Shown here: one piece after another, positions 25,743 to 34,238 of the stretch
Numbering within the stretch: the stretch's first letter is position 1
How the letters are laid out: every line of letters starts with the position of its first letter
Origin: Puerhibacterium puerhi
GTDB taxonomy: Bacteria; Actinomycetota; Actinomycetes; Actinomycetales; Cellulomonadaceae
Direction of reading: 5' to 3'
Assembly (NCBI RefSeq): GCF_009846865.1
Contig: NZ_WUWN01000014.1
Span: 21,662 to 85,661 of the forward strand
Length of the DNA: 64,000 nt
Notes under the pieces: generated by a model
Seen by the model: only the letters and a program-made list of their open reading frames with translations
Databases searched by the model: none
Told to the model about the DNA's origin: nothing
Made by a program: the position numbers and the translations under genes

Positions 25743-26456
25743 GTGATCAGGATCGGCATCGTCGAGGACGACGCTGCGAGCGCTGCGCTGCTCACCGGGT
25801 ACCTGCGCCGCTTCGAGGAGGAGAGCGGCGAGGAGCTCGTCGTCACCCGGTACACCGACGGCAGCGCGTTGGTCGCCGGCTACCGCCCCGACTTCGACAT
25901 CCTGCTGCTGGACATCGAGATGCCCGGGCTCGACGGGTTCGCCGCGGCCGAGCAGATCCGGCAGGTCGACCGCGACGTGGTGATCGTCTTCGTCACCAAC
26001 ACGCCGCAGTACGCCGTGCGCGGCTACGAGGTGGACGCGCTGAGCTACGTCCTCAAGCCCGTGTCCTACTTCGCGCTGGTGCGAGAGCTCAAGCGCTCGA
26101 TCGCCCGGCTGCGGCAGCGGCCCGCGCACTACCTCGTGCTCACCGTCGACGGCGGCCTGGTGCGGGTGAACACCGACGACGTCGTGTACCTCGAGAGCGC
26201 CAAGCACCGCACGATGGTGCACACCGTCGACGGGAAGCACTCGGTGGTCGGCCCGCTCAAGGGCCTGGAGGCGCAGGTCGACGGCATGGGCTTCTGCCGG
26301 ATCAACAGCGGGTACGTGGTGAACCTGCGCCACGTCGTGGCGGTCCAGCAGAGCAGCTGCCTCGTCGTCGGCGGCCAGACCCTGCCGATCAGCCGGCCGC
26401 GCAAGAAGCCCTTCCTCGCGACCCTGACCGACTACCTCGGGGCGTCGCGCGCATGA
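25743..26456 (+). CDS. LytTR-family response regulator (AgrA/LytR type)
   Basis: A 237-aa regulator. Receiver domain at residues 1-120: acidic IVEDD, phospho-acceptor Asp in ILLLDIEMPGLDGF, VFVTNTPQYAVRGYEVDALSY and the conserved LKP. The C-terminal LytTR DNA-binding domain is seen in VVYLESAKHRTMVHTVDGKH, GFCRINSGYVVNLRHV and LPISRPRKKPF. The GTG start yields the normal N-terminus IRIGIVEDD. The stop overlaps the kinase ATG. LytTR regulators bind pairs of direct 9-bp repeats; a candidate pair is at 27863-27892 in front of the GH3 operon, suggesting that operon as its target. Confidence 0.93.
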   Translation: MIRIGIVEDDAASAALLTGYLRRFEEESGEELVVTRYTDGSALVAGYRPDFDILLLDIEMPGLDGFAAAEQIRQVDRDVVIVFVTNTPQYAVRGYEVDALSYVLKPVSYFALVRELKRSIARLRQRPAHYLVLTVDGGLVRVNTDDVVYLESAKHRTMVHTVDGKHSVVGPLKGLEAQVDGMGFCRINSGYVVNLRHVVAVQQSSCLVVGGQTLPISRPRKKPFLATLTDYLGASRA

Positions 26457-27805
26457 TCCTGGACGCCCTGCCGGACATCCCGCGCAGCCTCACCGGCCTG
26501 GCGGAGTGGGCGGCCTGCCTCATCTACGTGCTGCTGCGCCCCCACCGGGTGCGGCCGCTGCGGCTCGGGCTGCTCGCGGCGGGCGCGCTGGGCGTGCTGG
26601 TGGGCGTCCAGCTGCTGGCGGGCACGCTGCCGCACCTGCTGTGGCCGGCCGGGATGCTCGCCGCGGCGGCGGGCATGTTCGGGTTCATCGTCGCGGCGGT
26701 GAAGGCGCCGCTGCGCGACGCCGGCTACCTGTGCGCACGCGCCCTCGTGCTGGCGGAGCTGGTCGCGGCGCTGCACTGGCAGGTGCACTCCTTCTTCTTC
26801 CTCGAGGCGGGCCGCCTCGACCCCGGGTGGCGGGTCCCGTTCTTCTTCGTCGTCTATCCGCTCGCCCTGGTCGCCGCCTACCTGATCGAGGCGCGGCACT
26901 TCCGGCGGGCCGAGGCGCTCGCCGTCACGCCGCGCGAGCTGGCCTCCGCGCTCGCCATCGCGATGGTGACGTTCTGCATGAGCAACCTCAGCTTCCTCAA
27001 CGCCAACACACCGTTCAGCGGGCGCCTCGGGCTGGAGATCTTCTACATCCGCACGCTCGTGGACCTGTGCGGGTTCGTGGCGCTGTGGGCGCAGCAGGGC
27101 CAGCGGCTGCAGCAGCGGGCCAAGGCCGAGGTCCGGGCGATCGACGGCATCCTGCGCAGCCAGCACGAGCAGTACCTGCAGTCCAAGCAGAGCATCGACG
27201 CCGTCAACCGCCGGTACCACGACCTCAAGCACCAGATCGACGTCATCCGGGCGGAGCGGGACCCGGACCGCAAGGCGTCGTACCTGGACGACCTCGAGGC
27301 GAGCATCAGCGACTACGCGGCGCGGGCGGACACGGGCAGCGGCGTGCTGGACGTCATCCTGACGGCCAAGAGCCAGCAGTGCGCCGCGCGGGGCATCAAG
27401 CTCACCCACGTGGTGGACGGGGCGCTGCTGGACTTCCTGCCCGCGATGGACATCGCCGCGGTGTTCGGCAACGCCCTCGACAACGCGATCGAGGGGGCCG
27501 CGCGGGTGCCGGACCCCGAGCAGCGGCTGATCACCATGGCGGTGTTCGCCAAGGACCGCCTGGCCATGGTGACGATCGAGAACTCCTTCACCGGCGAGCT
27601 GCGGATGGAGAACGGGCAGATCGTCACGCGGCGGGCCGACCGGGAGCGCCACGGGTTCGGCCTCAAGAGCATCCGGTACACCGCCGAGAAGTACGGCGGG
27701 TCGGTCACGGTCAACGCCGAGGACCAGTGGTTCGTGCTGCGGATCCTGCTGCCGATGCCGCGGGCCGCGGCCGCCCGCGCCGGGAGCGCGGAAGCCCGCC
27801 GCTGA
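26453..27805 (+). CDS. GHKL-domain sensor histidine kinase (AgrC-like)
   Basis: A 450-aa membrane kinase of the family that pairs with LytTR regulators. Residues 1-215 contain about six or seven hydrophobic segments (e.g. LGLLAAGALGVLVGVQLLAG, FFFVVYPLALVAAYLIEA) with very short loops, the AgrC-like sensing topology. A linking coiled region follows. The phospho-acceptor His lies in RYHDLKHQIDVI, the N box is FGNALDNAIEGA and the G-box region is RHGFGLKSIRYTAEKYGG. AgrC relatives detect peptides or small extracellular molecules. No peptide precursor gene is visible nearby. Coupled by ATGA overlap to the response regulator. Confidence 0.92.
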   Translation: MILDALPDIPRSLTGLAEWAACLIYVLLRPHRVRPLRLGLLAAGALGVLVGVQLLAGTLPHLLWPAGMLAAAAGMFGFIVAAVKAPLRDAGYLCARALVLAELVAALHWQVHSFFFLEAGRLDPGWRVPFFFVVYPLALVAAYLIEARHFRRAEALAVTPRELASALAIAMVTFCMSNLSFLNANTPFSGRLGLEIFYIRTLVDLCGFVALWAQQGQRLQQRAKAEVRAIDGILRSQHEQYLQSKQSIDAVNRRYHDLKHQIDVIRAERDPDRKASYLDDLEASISDYAARADTGSGVLDVILTAKSQQCAARGIKLTHVVDGALLDFLPAMDIAAVFGNALDNAIEGAARVPDPEQRLITMAVFAKDRLAMVTIENSFTGELRMENGQIVTRRADRERHGFGLKSIRYTAEKYGGSVTVNAEDQWFVLRILLPMPRAAAARAGSAEARR

Positions 27806-28103
27806 CCGCACCCGCTGACCGCGCCGCCTGACCCACCCGCGGCCGTGCGGTGGCGCAAGACGACAGTTTGTGCTCCGCAACGCGCAATTCATGCATGCGC
27901 CGTTCTGCGGCCTCCCGCGGTCTGCTTCGATCACCGCGTCCGGGTCGGTGCGCGACCCGGGCCTGGATGTCGACGACGACCAGCCGCTGACGCGCCCGTC
28001 CACCCCCGGTCGCACCGCAGCCCGAGGCCGCGAGCGCGCACCAGCACTGCACGGACCGCACGTCGTCGCGCGGCCCGCCACCCCTCACCGAGAGAGGCTC
28101 AGC
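27806..28103. other. 298-bp leader/promoter region of GH3 operon
   Basis: It contains a locally A/T-richer block around 27860-27895 with a LytTR-like direct repeat (separate entry) and a 7-bp hairpin CCGGGTC/GACCCGG (27940-27946 with 27954-27960) further downstream. The remaining ~140 bases to the GH3 ATG hold nothing I can name. The long gap, against the usually overlapping genes here, suggests the operon has its own promoter. Confidence 0.5.
27863..27892 (+). promoter_or_regulatory. Candidate LytTR-type direct repeat
   Basis: ACAGTTTGT (27863-27871) fits the published LytTR half-site pattern [TA][AC][CA]GTTN[AG][TG] at all nine positions. Twelve bases later GCAATTCAT (27884-27892) fits at seven of nine. 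Two repeats with 12-13 bases between them is the arrangement bound by AgrA/LytR-type regulators. It lies 57 bases after the kinase stop and about 210 bases upstream of the GH3 start. Confidence 0.5.
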
Positions 28104-31001
28104 ATGTCCCAGCGAAAGAAGAACCGGCGGCTGTCGATGCCGATCGCCGTCGGTACCTACGCCCTGTGCGCGGCACTGGGCGTGGGGCTCGTGGTCGGCA
28201 ACGTGTACGCCGGCAAGTACTCCGACCTCGTGTCGGTCTACCTCGACCAGCCGACGCAGAAGGTCGTCTCCGCCGACGGCGAGAAGGCCGAGTACTTCAC
28301 GAGCGACTTCACCAGCGACGAGGAGCGCCAGGAGCACCTCGCGTCCGTCGGGACGCGGATCTCCCAGGAGGGCATCACCCTCGTGCAGAACGACGGCGGG
28401 CTGCCGCTCGCCGCGGGCGCCAAGATCAGCGTGTTCGGGCAGGACGCCGTCGACCCGGTCTACGGCGGCGGGGGCGCCGGGTCGGTCGACCCGGCCAAGG
28501 CGGTCAGCCTCGAGTCGTCCTTCGCCGACGCGGGCCTCGAGGTCAACCCGACGCTGTGGGACTTCTACGCGTCCGGCCCGGGCAAGGACTACCGCAAGAC
28601 CACCCCCGACGTGTACGGCGAGGGCGAGTTCAACGTCAACGAGGTGCCGCAGAGCGCCTACACCGACGAGGTGAAGGCGAGCTACGGCGAGTACGGCGAC
28701 GGGGCCGTCGTGGTCCTCGGCCGCTCCGGCGGCGAGAGCGGCGACCTGGCCCACACCCCGGACGCGGCGGGCAGCACCTACCTGCAGCTCACCGGCGACG
28801 AGCGCGACCTGCTGCAGTCCGTCACGGACAGCTTCTCGACCGTCGTGGTCCTGCTCAACACGCAGAACCCGCTCGAGCTGGGCTTCCTCGAGGAGTACGA
28901 CGTCGACGCCACCCTGTGGATCGGCGCCCTCGGCCAGACCGGCGCCGCCGCCGTCGGCCAGGTGCTCACCGGCGAGGTCAACCCGTCGGGCGCGCTGGTG
29001 GACACCTACGCCTACGACTCCCTGAGCGCCCCGAGCATCGCGAACCTGGGCAGCTACTCCATCACCAACAGCTCGATCGACCGCGGCAACCAGTACATGG
29101 TCTACGCCGAGGGCATCTACGTCGGCTACCGCTACTACGAGACCCGCTACGAGGACGTCGTCCTCGGCAACGAGCAGGCGTCCGCGTTCGACTACGCCAC
29201 GCAGGTCCAGTACCCGTTCGGGCACGGCGAGTCGTACACGACGTTCGAGTGGTCGGACTACGGGGTGACCGAGAGCGACGACGAGTTCGCGGTGCAGGTC
29301 ACCGTGACCAACACCGGCGACGTCGCCGGCAAGGACGTCGTCCAGGTCTACCTGCAGTCGCCGTACACCGACTACGACCGCGAGCACGGCATCGAGAAGT
29401 CCGCGGTCGAGCTGGCCGGCTACGCCAAGACCTCCGCGCTGGACGCCGGCGCCTCGGAGACGGTCACCGTGACCGTCCCCAAGGAGCTGATGAAGGCGTA
29501 CGACGCCGACGGCGCGGGCACCTACGTCGTCGACGCCGGCGACTACTACCTGGCCGCCGGGACGGACGCGCACACCGCGCTGAACAACATCCTCGCCGCC
29601 AAGGGCAAGACCACGGCGGACGGCATGGACGCCGACGGCGACGCCGGCTTCGCCCACCAGGTCACCGTCGGCGACCTGGACGCCACGACCTACGCCGTCT
29701 CCCAGGCCACCGGCGAGCCGATCACCAACCAGTTCGCCGACGTCGACCTGCGCCACTACGACGAGGGCTTCACCTACCTCAGCCGCTCCGACTGGGCCGG
29801 CACGTGGCCTGCGACCTACCAGGACGGCGAGTGGACGGCGCCCGAGCAGCTGCTCGCCGACCTGGAGATCCCGTCGGTCGAGGACCCGGAGGCCACCAGC
29901 CCCGCGTTCGACACGGTCAGCGACGAGTACGGCGAGCTGAACACCGCCACCCTCGTCGGCGAGGACTACGACGCCCCGTCCTGGGACGCGCTGCTCGACC
30001 AGATGACCGTCGAGGAGACGGACGAGCTCGTGCGCGTGGGCGGCTACGCCACCAAGCGCGTCGACTCGATCGGCCTGCCCGGCACCACCGACAAGGACGG
30101 CCCCGCCGGCATCTCCGACACCCTCGTGGGCGGCAAGAGCGGCATGGGCTACCCGCCGGCCATCGTGCTCGCCTCGACGTGGAACGACGCGCTCGCCGAG
30201 GAGTTCGGCGCCGCCATCGGCGAGGACAGCCTCGCCCTCGGCGTCGCCGGCTGGTACGGCCCGGCGATGAACATCCACCGCTCCCCGTACAGCGGCCGCA
30301 ACTTCGAGTACTACGCCGAGGACTCGGTGCTGTCCGGGAAGATGGGCGCCGCCGTCGTCGACGGGGCGCAGTCCAAGGGCGTCCTGGTGTTCATGAAGCA
30401 CTTCGCGCTCAACGACCAGGAGACCAACCGCATCGGCCTGGCGACGTTCGCCGACGAGCAGGCCGTCCGCGAGCTGTACCTGACGCCGTTCGAGCTCACG
30501 GTGCGCGAGGGCGGCGCCCGCGGCGCGATGGCGTCGATGAACCGCCTCGGCGCCCGGTGGTCCGGCGCCCACGCGGGGCTGATGACCGCGACCCTGCGCG
30601 ACGAGTGGGGCTTCCGGGGCGTGGTCGTCACCGACCAGGCGTCCTTCGACGTGTTCGCCTACGAGGACCTGCGCGCCGGCCTCGCCGCCGGGACGGACCT
30701 GTGGCTCAACACCGACGCGAGCCTGTGGAAGCTGTCCGACGAGCAGATGACGCCGACCGTGCTGGCGAACATGCGCCAGGCCGCGCACAACGTCGCCTAC
30801 GCCGTGGCGCAGAGCAACGCGATGAACGGCCTGTCCTCCGACAGCCGCATCGTGCCGGTCACCCCGCTGTGGCAGAAGGCGCTGATCGGGGCGGACGTCG
30901 TCATCGGCCTGCTGCTGGCGGGGACCGTCTTCCTCGTCACGCGGAAGCTGGTGCGCCAGCGGCGCGTCGAGGCGCGCCCCGGCGCGGGCGCCGGCGCCTG
31001 A
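28104..31001 (+). CDS. Membrane-anchored GH3-family protein with permuted domain order
   Basis: A 965-aa protein. Domains in order: cytoplasmic basic tail and membrane helix (residues ~10-35), GH3 C-terminal-type domain (~85-385: EGITLVQNDGGLPLAAGAKI, LNTQNPLELGF), fibronectin-III-like domain (~395-475: VQVTVTNTGDVAGKDVVQVY), a spacer, then the GH3 N-terminal TIM barrel (~625-880: YPPAIVLASTWNDALAEEFG, MKHFALNDQETNR, VVVTDQASFDV) and a second membrane helix (~925-950). The catalytic nucleophile is Asp844 in VTDQAS. The domain order is reversed from ordinary GH3 enzymes but known from some permuted beta-glucosidases. Both ends are membrane-anchored with the enzyme probably outside. ATG has GAGAGG upstream. 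First gene of the GH3-GH3-GtrA-GT2 cluster. Confidence 0.88.
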   Translation: MSQRKKNRRLSMPIAVGTYALCAALGVGLVVGNVYAGKYSDLVSVYLDQPTQKVVSADGEKAEYFTSDFTSDEERQEHLASVGTRISQEGITLVQNDGGLPLAAGAKISVFGQDAVDPVYGGGGAGSVDPAKAVSLESSFADAGLEVNPTLWDFYASGPGKDYRKTTPDVYGEGEFNVNEVPQSAYTDEVKASYGEYGDGAVVVLGRSGGESGDLAHTPDAAGSTYLQLTGDERDLLQSVTDSFSTVVVLLNTQNPLELGFLEEYDVDATLWIGALGQTGAAAVGQVLTGEVNPSGALVDTYAYDSLSAPSIANLGSYSITNSSIDRGNQYMVYAEGIYVGYRYYETRYEDVVLGNEQASAFDYATQVQYPFGHGESYTTFEWSDYGVTESDDEFAVQVTVTNTGDVAGKDVVQVYLQSPYTDYDREHGIEKSAVELAGYAKTSALDAGASETVTVTVPKELMKAYDADGAGTYVVDAGDYYLAAGTDAHTALNNILAAKGKTTADGMDADGDAGFAHQVTVGDLDATTYAVSQATGEPITNQFADVDLRHYDEGFTYLSRSDWAGTWPATYQDGEWTAPEQLLADLEIPSVEDPEATSPAFDTVSDEYGELNTATLVGEDYDAPSWDALLDQMTVEETDELVRVGGYATKRVDSIGLPGTTDKDGPAGISDTLVGGKSGMGYPPAIVLASTWNDALAEEFGAAIGEDSLALGVAGWYGPAMNIHRSPYSGRNFEYYAEDSVLSGKMGAAVVDGAQSKGVLVFMKHFALNDQETNRIGLATFADEQAVRELYLTPFELTVREGGARGAMASMNRLGARWSGAHAGLMTATLRDEWGFRGVVVTDQASFDVFAYEDLRAGLAAGTDLWLNTDASLWKLSDEQMTPTVLANMRQAAHNVAYAVAQSNAMNGLSSDSRIVPVTPLWQKALIGADVVIGLLLAGTVFLVTRKLVRQRRVEARPGAGAGA

Positions 31002-31015
31002 CGGCGGCGCCCGGT

Positions 31016-31090
31016 GGCCCGGTGACGGCACCGGGCCGACGGGCGCGGCCGGGCCGCCTCCTCCCGATGCGGAGCGAGCGCGGCCCGGCC
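31016..31090. promoter_or_regulatory. Two hairpins between the two GH3 genes
   Basis: Hairpin 1: GGCCCGGTG (31016-31024) with CACCGGGCC (31029-31037), four-base loop. Hairpin 2: GGCCGGGCCG (31047-31056) with CGGCCCGGCC (31081-31090). They fill the 148-base gap and could be a partial terminator or a processing/stability element setting unequal expression of the two enzymes. Confidence 0.6.
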
Positions 31091-31149
31091 CGCCCGGGCG
31101 CGAGCGGACGCGCCAGACCCAGCAACAGCGTGCGAAGGGAAGGCTCCGC

Positions 31150-33576
31150 GTGAGCGAAGCGACGAGGGCGGCCGGGCAGGTCGAGAACCTGACCCTGCTG
31201 GAGAAGGCCGCCCTGCTGACCGGCAAGACCGTCTGGGAGACCCACGACCTGCCGCGGCACGGCGTGCGGTCGCTGTGGCTGGCCGACGGCCCGCACGGCG
31301 TGCGCAAGCAGACCGGGGCGGCCGACCACCTGGGCATCGCGGAGTCGCAGCCGGCGACCTGCTTCCCGACGGCGGCCGCCGTGGCCAACACCTGGGACCC
31401 GGAGCTGGCCGAGGAGGTCGGGCGGGCGCTCGGCGCCGAGGCCGCGGCGCAAGACGTCGACGTGCTGCTGGGCCCGGGCCTGAACATCAAGCGCTCGCCG
31501 CTGGGCGGGCGCAACTTCGAGTACTTCTCCGAGGACCCGCTGCTGGCCGGGAGGCTGGCCGCCGGGTACGTGCGGGGCATCCAGTCGGCGGGCGTCGCTG
31601 CCTGCCCCAAGCACTTCGCCGCCAACTCCCAGGAGCTGCGCCGGATGGCGTCCGACTCCGTCGTCGACGAGCGGACGCTGCGCGAGGTGTACCTCTCGGC
31701 GTTCGGGACCGTCGTCACCGAGGCCCGGCCGCGCACGATCATGTCGGCCTACAACCGGGTCAACGGCACCTACGCCCACGAGAACCCGTTCCTGCTGCGG
31801 CAGGTGCTGCGCGAGGAGTGGGGCTTCGACGGGGCGGTGGTGTCCGACTGGGGCGGCTCCAACGACGTCGTGGCCGCGGCCGCCGCCGGCGGCACGCTCG
31901 AGATGCCCGCCGCGGGCCTGGACTCCGCACGCCAGCTCGTGGCGGCCGTCCACGACCGCCGGCTCGCCGAGGCCGACCTGGACGCCCGGGCCGCCGAGGT
32001 GCTGCGGCTCGTGGCGGACGCCCGCGAGCCCGGCACGGCGCCCGCCGTCGACGCCGCCGCGCACCACGCGCTCGCCCGCCGCGTCGCCGCCCGCTCCGCC
32101 GTCCTGCTCAAGAACGACGACGCCGTCCTGCCGCTCGCAGCCGGTACCCGCGTGGCCGTGATCGGCGACTTCGCGCGCACGCCGCGCTACCAGGGCGCCG
32201 GCTCCTCGGCCGTGAACCCGACCCGCCTGGACTCCGTCCTCGACCTGATCGGCTCGTCCGGCCTGACGATGACCGCGTTCGCCGCCGGCTTCCGGCGCGA
32301 CGGCACGCCCGACGCCGCGCTGCACGCCGAGGCGGTCGAGGCGGCCCGCGGCGCCGACGTCGCGCTGCTGTTCCTCGGCCTGGACGAGATCGCCGAGTCC
32401 GAGGGCCTGGACCGCTCCACGCTGGAGCTGCACGCGGCCCAGACCGAGCTGCTCGCGGCCGTCGCCGCCGTCAACCCGAACACCGTCGTGGTGCTGTCCG
32501 CCGGCGGGGTCGTCGAGATGCCGTGGCTCGCCTCCGCCAAGGCCCTGGTGCACGGCTACCTGGCCGGCCAGGCCGGCGCCGGCGGGCTGCTCGACGTCCT
32601 GACCGGTGCGGTCAACCCCGCCGGCCGCCTGGCCGAGACGGTCCCGGTGCGGCTGGCCGACACCCCGACCGCCACCACGTTCCCGGGCCGGCAGCGCACC
32701 GCCGAGTACCGCGAGGGCCTGTACGTCGGCTACCGGTACTACACGACGGCGGGCGTCGCGGTGACGTTCCCGTTCGGCTTCGGCCTGTCGTACACGACGT
32801 TCGCCTACTCCGACCTGAGCGCCACGGCCGACGCCGCGACCGTGACCGTGACCAACACCGGCGCCGTCGCGGGCGCCGACGTCGTGCAGGTGTACGTGTC
32901 CCGCACGACGCCCGGCGTGCACCGGCCGGTGCGCACGCTCGCCGGGTTCGCCCGCGTCGAGCTCGGGCCGGGGGAGTCCCGCGCCGTGACGGTCCCGCTC
33001 GGCGACGCCGCGTTCCGCCACTGGGACGCCGCGACCGGGGCGTGGCAGGTCGAGCAGGGCGCCTGGCGCGTGCTGGCGGGCGCGCACGTCGACGACCTGC
33101 CGCTCGCGGTCGACGTCGAGCTCGTCGGCACCGTCCCCGCCCGCACGGAGGACGTGCCGAAGCGGTACATGACCGGCGACGTGCAGCACGTGCCGGACGA
33201 GGACTTCGCCGCGCTGCTCGGCCGACCCGTGCCCGACGCGGCGTGGACGGGGCCGCTCGGCGCGAACGATGCGCTGGGCCGGATGCAGACCGCGCCGAGC
33301 CCCCTGGCGCGGCTCGCGTACCGCATCCTCGCGGCCCTGCGCGACCGCGCCGAGCGCCGGGGCAAGCCCGACCTCAACATCCTGTTCCTGCTCAACATGC
33401 CGTTCCGCGCCATCGCGAAGATGACGAACGGCATGGTCAGCGCCGAGATGGTCGACGGCATCGTCCGCATCGTCAACGGCCACTTCTTCAGCGGCGCGGG
33501 CGCCACGGTCCGCGGGTTCGTCCGCACCCGCCGCGCCGACCGTGCCACCGCCCGCCGGCTGCGCGGCGACGCCTGA
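31150..33576 (+). CDS. GH3 beta-glycosidase (canonical order), probably beta-glucosidase
   Basis: An 808-aa enzyme with no signal peptide, so probably cytoplasmic. TIM barrel first: LTLLEKAALLTGKTVWETHD, substrate-binding WLADGPHGVRKQ, GPGLNIKRSPLGGRNFEYFS, KHFAANSQELRRM, nucleophile Asp233 in VVSDWGG. Then the GH3_C domain (VLLKNDDAVLPL, YQGAGSSAVNPTR, LDEIAESEGLDRSTLEL) and a fibronectin-III-like domain (TVTVTNTGAVAGADVVQVYV). A C-terminal extension of ~110 residues includes PFRAIAKMTNGMVSAEMVDG, seen in many anaerobe and actinobacterial GH3 enzymes. GTG start preceded by AAGGGAAGG. It probably hydrolyses glycosides taken up or produced by the membrane-anchored paralogue next door. Confidence 0.92.
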   Translation: MSEATRAAGQVENLTLLEKAALLTGKTVWETHDLPRHGVRSLWLADGPHGVRKQTGAADHLGIAESQPATCFPTAAAVANTWDPELAEEVGRALGAEAAAQDVDVLLGPGLNIKRSPLGGRNFEYFSEDPLLAGRLAAGYVRGIQSAGVAACPKHFAANSQELRRMASDSVVDERTLREVYLSAFGTVVTEARPRTIMSAYNRVNGTYAHENPFLLRQVLREEWGFDGAVVSDWGGSNDVVAAAAAGGTLEMPAAGLDSARQLVAAVHDRRLAEADLDARAAEVLRLVADAREPGTAPAVDAAAHHALARRVAARSAVLLKNDDAVLPLAAGTRVAVIGDFARTPRYQGAGSSAVNPTRLDSVLDLIGSSGLTMTAFAAGFRRDGTPDAALHAEAVEAARGADVALLFLGLDEIAESEGLDRSTLELHAAQTELLAAVAAVNPNTVVVLSAGGVVEMPWLASAKALVHGYLAGQAGAGGLLDVLTGAVNPAGRLAETVPVRLADTPTATTFPGRQRTAEYREGLYVGYRYYTTAGVAVTFPFGFGLSYTTFAYSDLSATADAATVTVTNTGAVAGADVVQVYVSRTTPGVHRPVRTLAGFARVELGPGESRAVTVPLGDAAFRHWDAATGAWQVEQGAWRVLAGAHVDDLPLAVDVELVGTVPARTEDVPKRYMTGDVQHVPDEDFAALLGRPVPDAAWTGPLGANDALGRMQTAPSPLARLAYRILAALRDRAERRGKPDLNILFLLNMPFRAIAKMTNGMVSAEMVDGIVRIVNGHFFSGAGATVRGFVRTRRADRATARRLRGDA

Positions 33577-33584
33577 CCTCCGAA

Positions 33585-33596
33585 AGAGAGCTCTCT
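33585..33596. promoter_or_regulatory. Palindrome overlapping ribosome-binding site of GtrA-like gene
   Basis: AGAGAGCTCTCT is a 12-bp palindrome located 4 bases before ATG 33600. Its left half holds the GAGAG Shine-Dalgarno-like sequence, so folding or intermolecular pairing would mask ribosome binding. It might also just be chance. Confidence 0.35.
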
Positions 33597-33599
33597 CGC

Positions 33600-34238
33600 A
33601 TGTTCACCCGACTCAAGGACGCCTGGCGGCGGTTCGCCGAGCAGCGTCCCGGGATCGCCCAGTTCGTCGTGTTCCTCGTGCTGAGCAACGGCATCACCGT
33701 GCTGCAGCTCGCGCTGATGCCGCTCATCAAGTGGCTGTTCGGGATGACGTCCCTGGTCGACACGGCGTTCCAGGTGTGGCCGATCGGGTCCAACCCCGAC
33801 GGGTCGCAGTACTTCGTCTTCGACTACGCCGCCGGGCCGCTGCCGGGCGGCGGGGGCGGTTTGGCATACTTCCTGGCCGTGCAGATCACCCTGCTGATCG
33901 CGCAGGTGATCAACTTCTTCGCCCAGCGCAACATCACGTTCAAGTCGAGCTCGTCCGTCGCCAAGGCCGCCACCTGGTACGCCGTGGCGTACGTCGTCAT
34001 CACGCTCGTCGCCGCCGCGCTGCAGGGGCTGTACAAGACGCCGATCTACGACCTGTTCATCGACACGTGGGGCCTCGGCGGCACGGGGGAGACGCTCGCC
34101 GACGTCGTCACGATGATCATCAACGCGGCGATCTCGTTCTGGGTCTTCTTCCCGATCTTCAAGGTCATCTTCCGCAGCGGGCCGAGCGCCGACCCGGCGC
34201 CCGCCGCGGCGGTGCCCGCCGAGAGGCCGGCGGCGTGA
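33600..34238 (+). CDS. GtrA-like membrane protein with extended loop, 212 aa
   Basis: An integral membrane protein with four predicted membrane segments: QFVVFLVLSNGITVLQLALM, FLAVQITLLIAQVINFFA, WYAVAYVVITLVAAALQG and MIINAAISFWVFFPIFKVIF. The GtrA signature loop NFFAQRNITFKS follows segment 2. It is longer than usual for the family because of a ~45-residue extracytoplasmic loop between segments 1 and 2 (VWPIGSNPDGSQYFVFDYAA). GtrA proteins assist transfer of lipid-linked sugars. The GTG of the GT2 gene overlaps its stop, so the two are likely partners in building a surface glycan. Confidence 0.82.
   Translation: MFTRLKDAWRRFAEQRPGIAQFVVFLVLSNGITVLQLALMPLIKWLFGMTSLVDTAFQVWPIGSNPDGSQYFVFDYAAGPLPGGGGGLAYFLAVQITLLIAQVINFFAQRNITFKSSSSVAKAATWYAVAYVVITLVAAALQGLYKTPIYDLFIDTWGLGGTGETLADVVTMIINAAISFWVFFPIFKVIFRSGPSADPAPAAAVPAERPAA

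Noticed and set aside
27711..31742. Long open frame on the minus strand opposite the first GH3 gene (over 1300 codons)
   Set aside because: Antisense to a gene with clear GH3 motifs; low-complexity Gly/Arg/Val/Asp composition is what high-GC shadow frames give.
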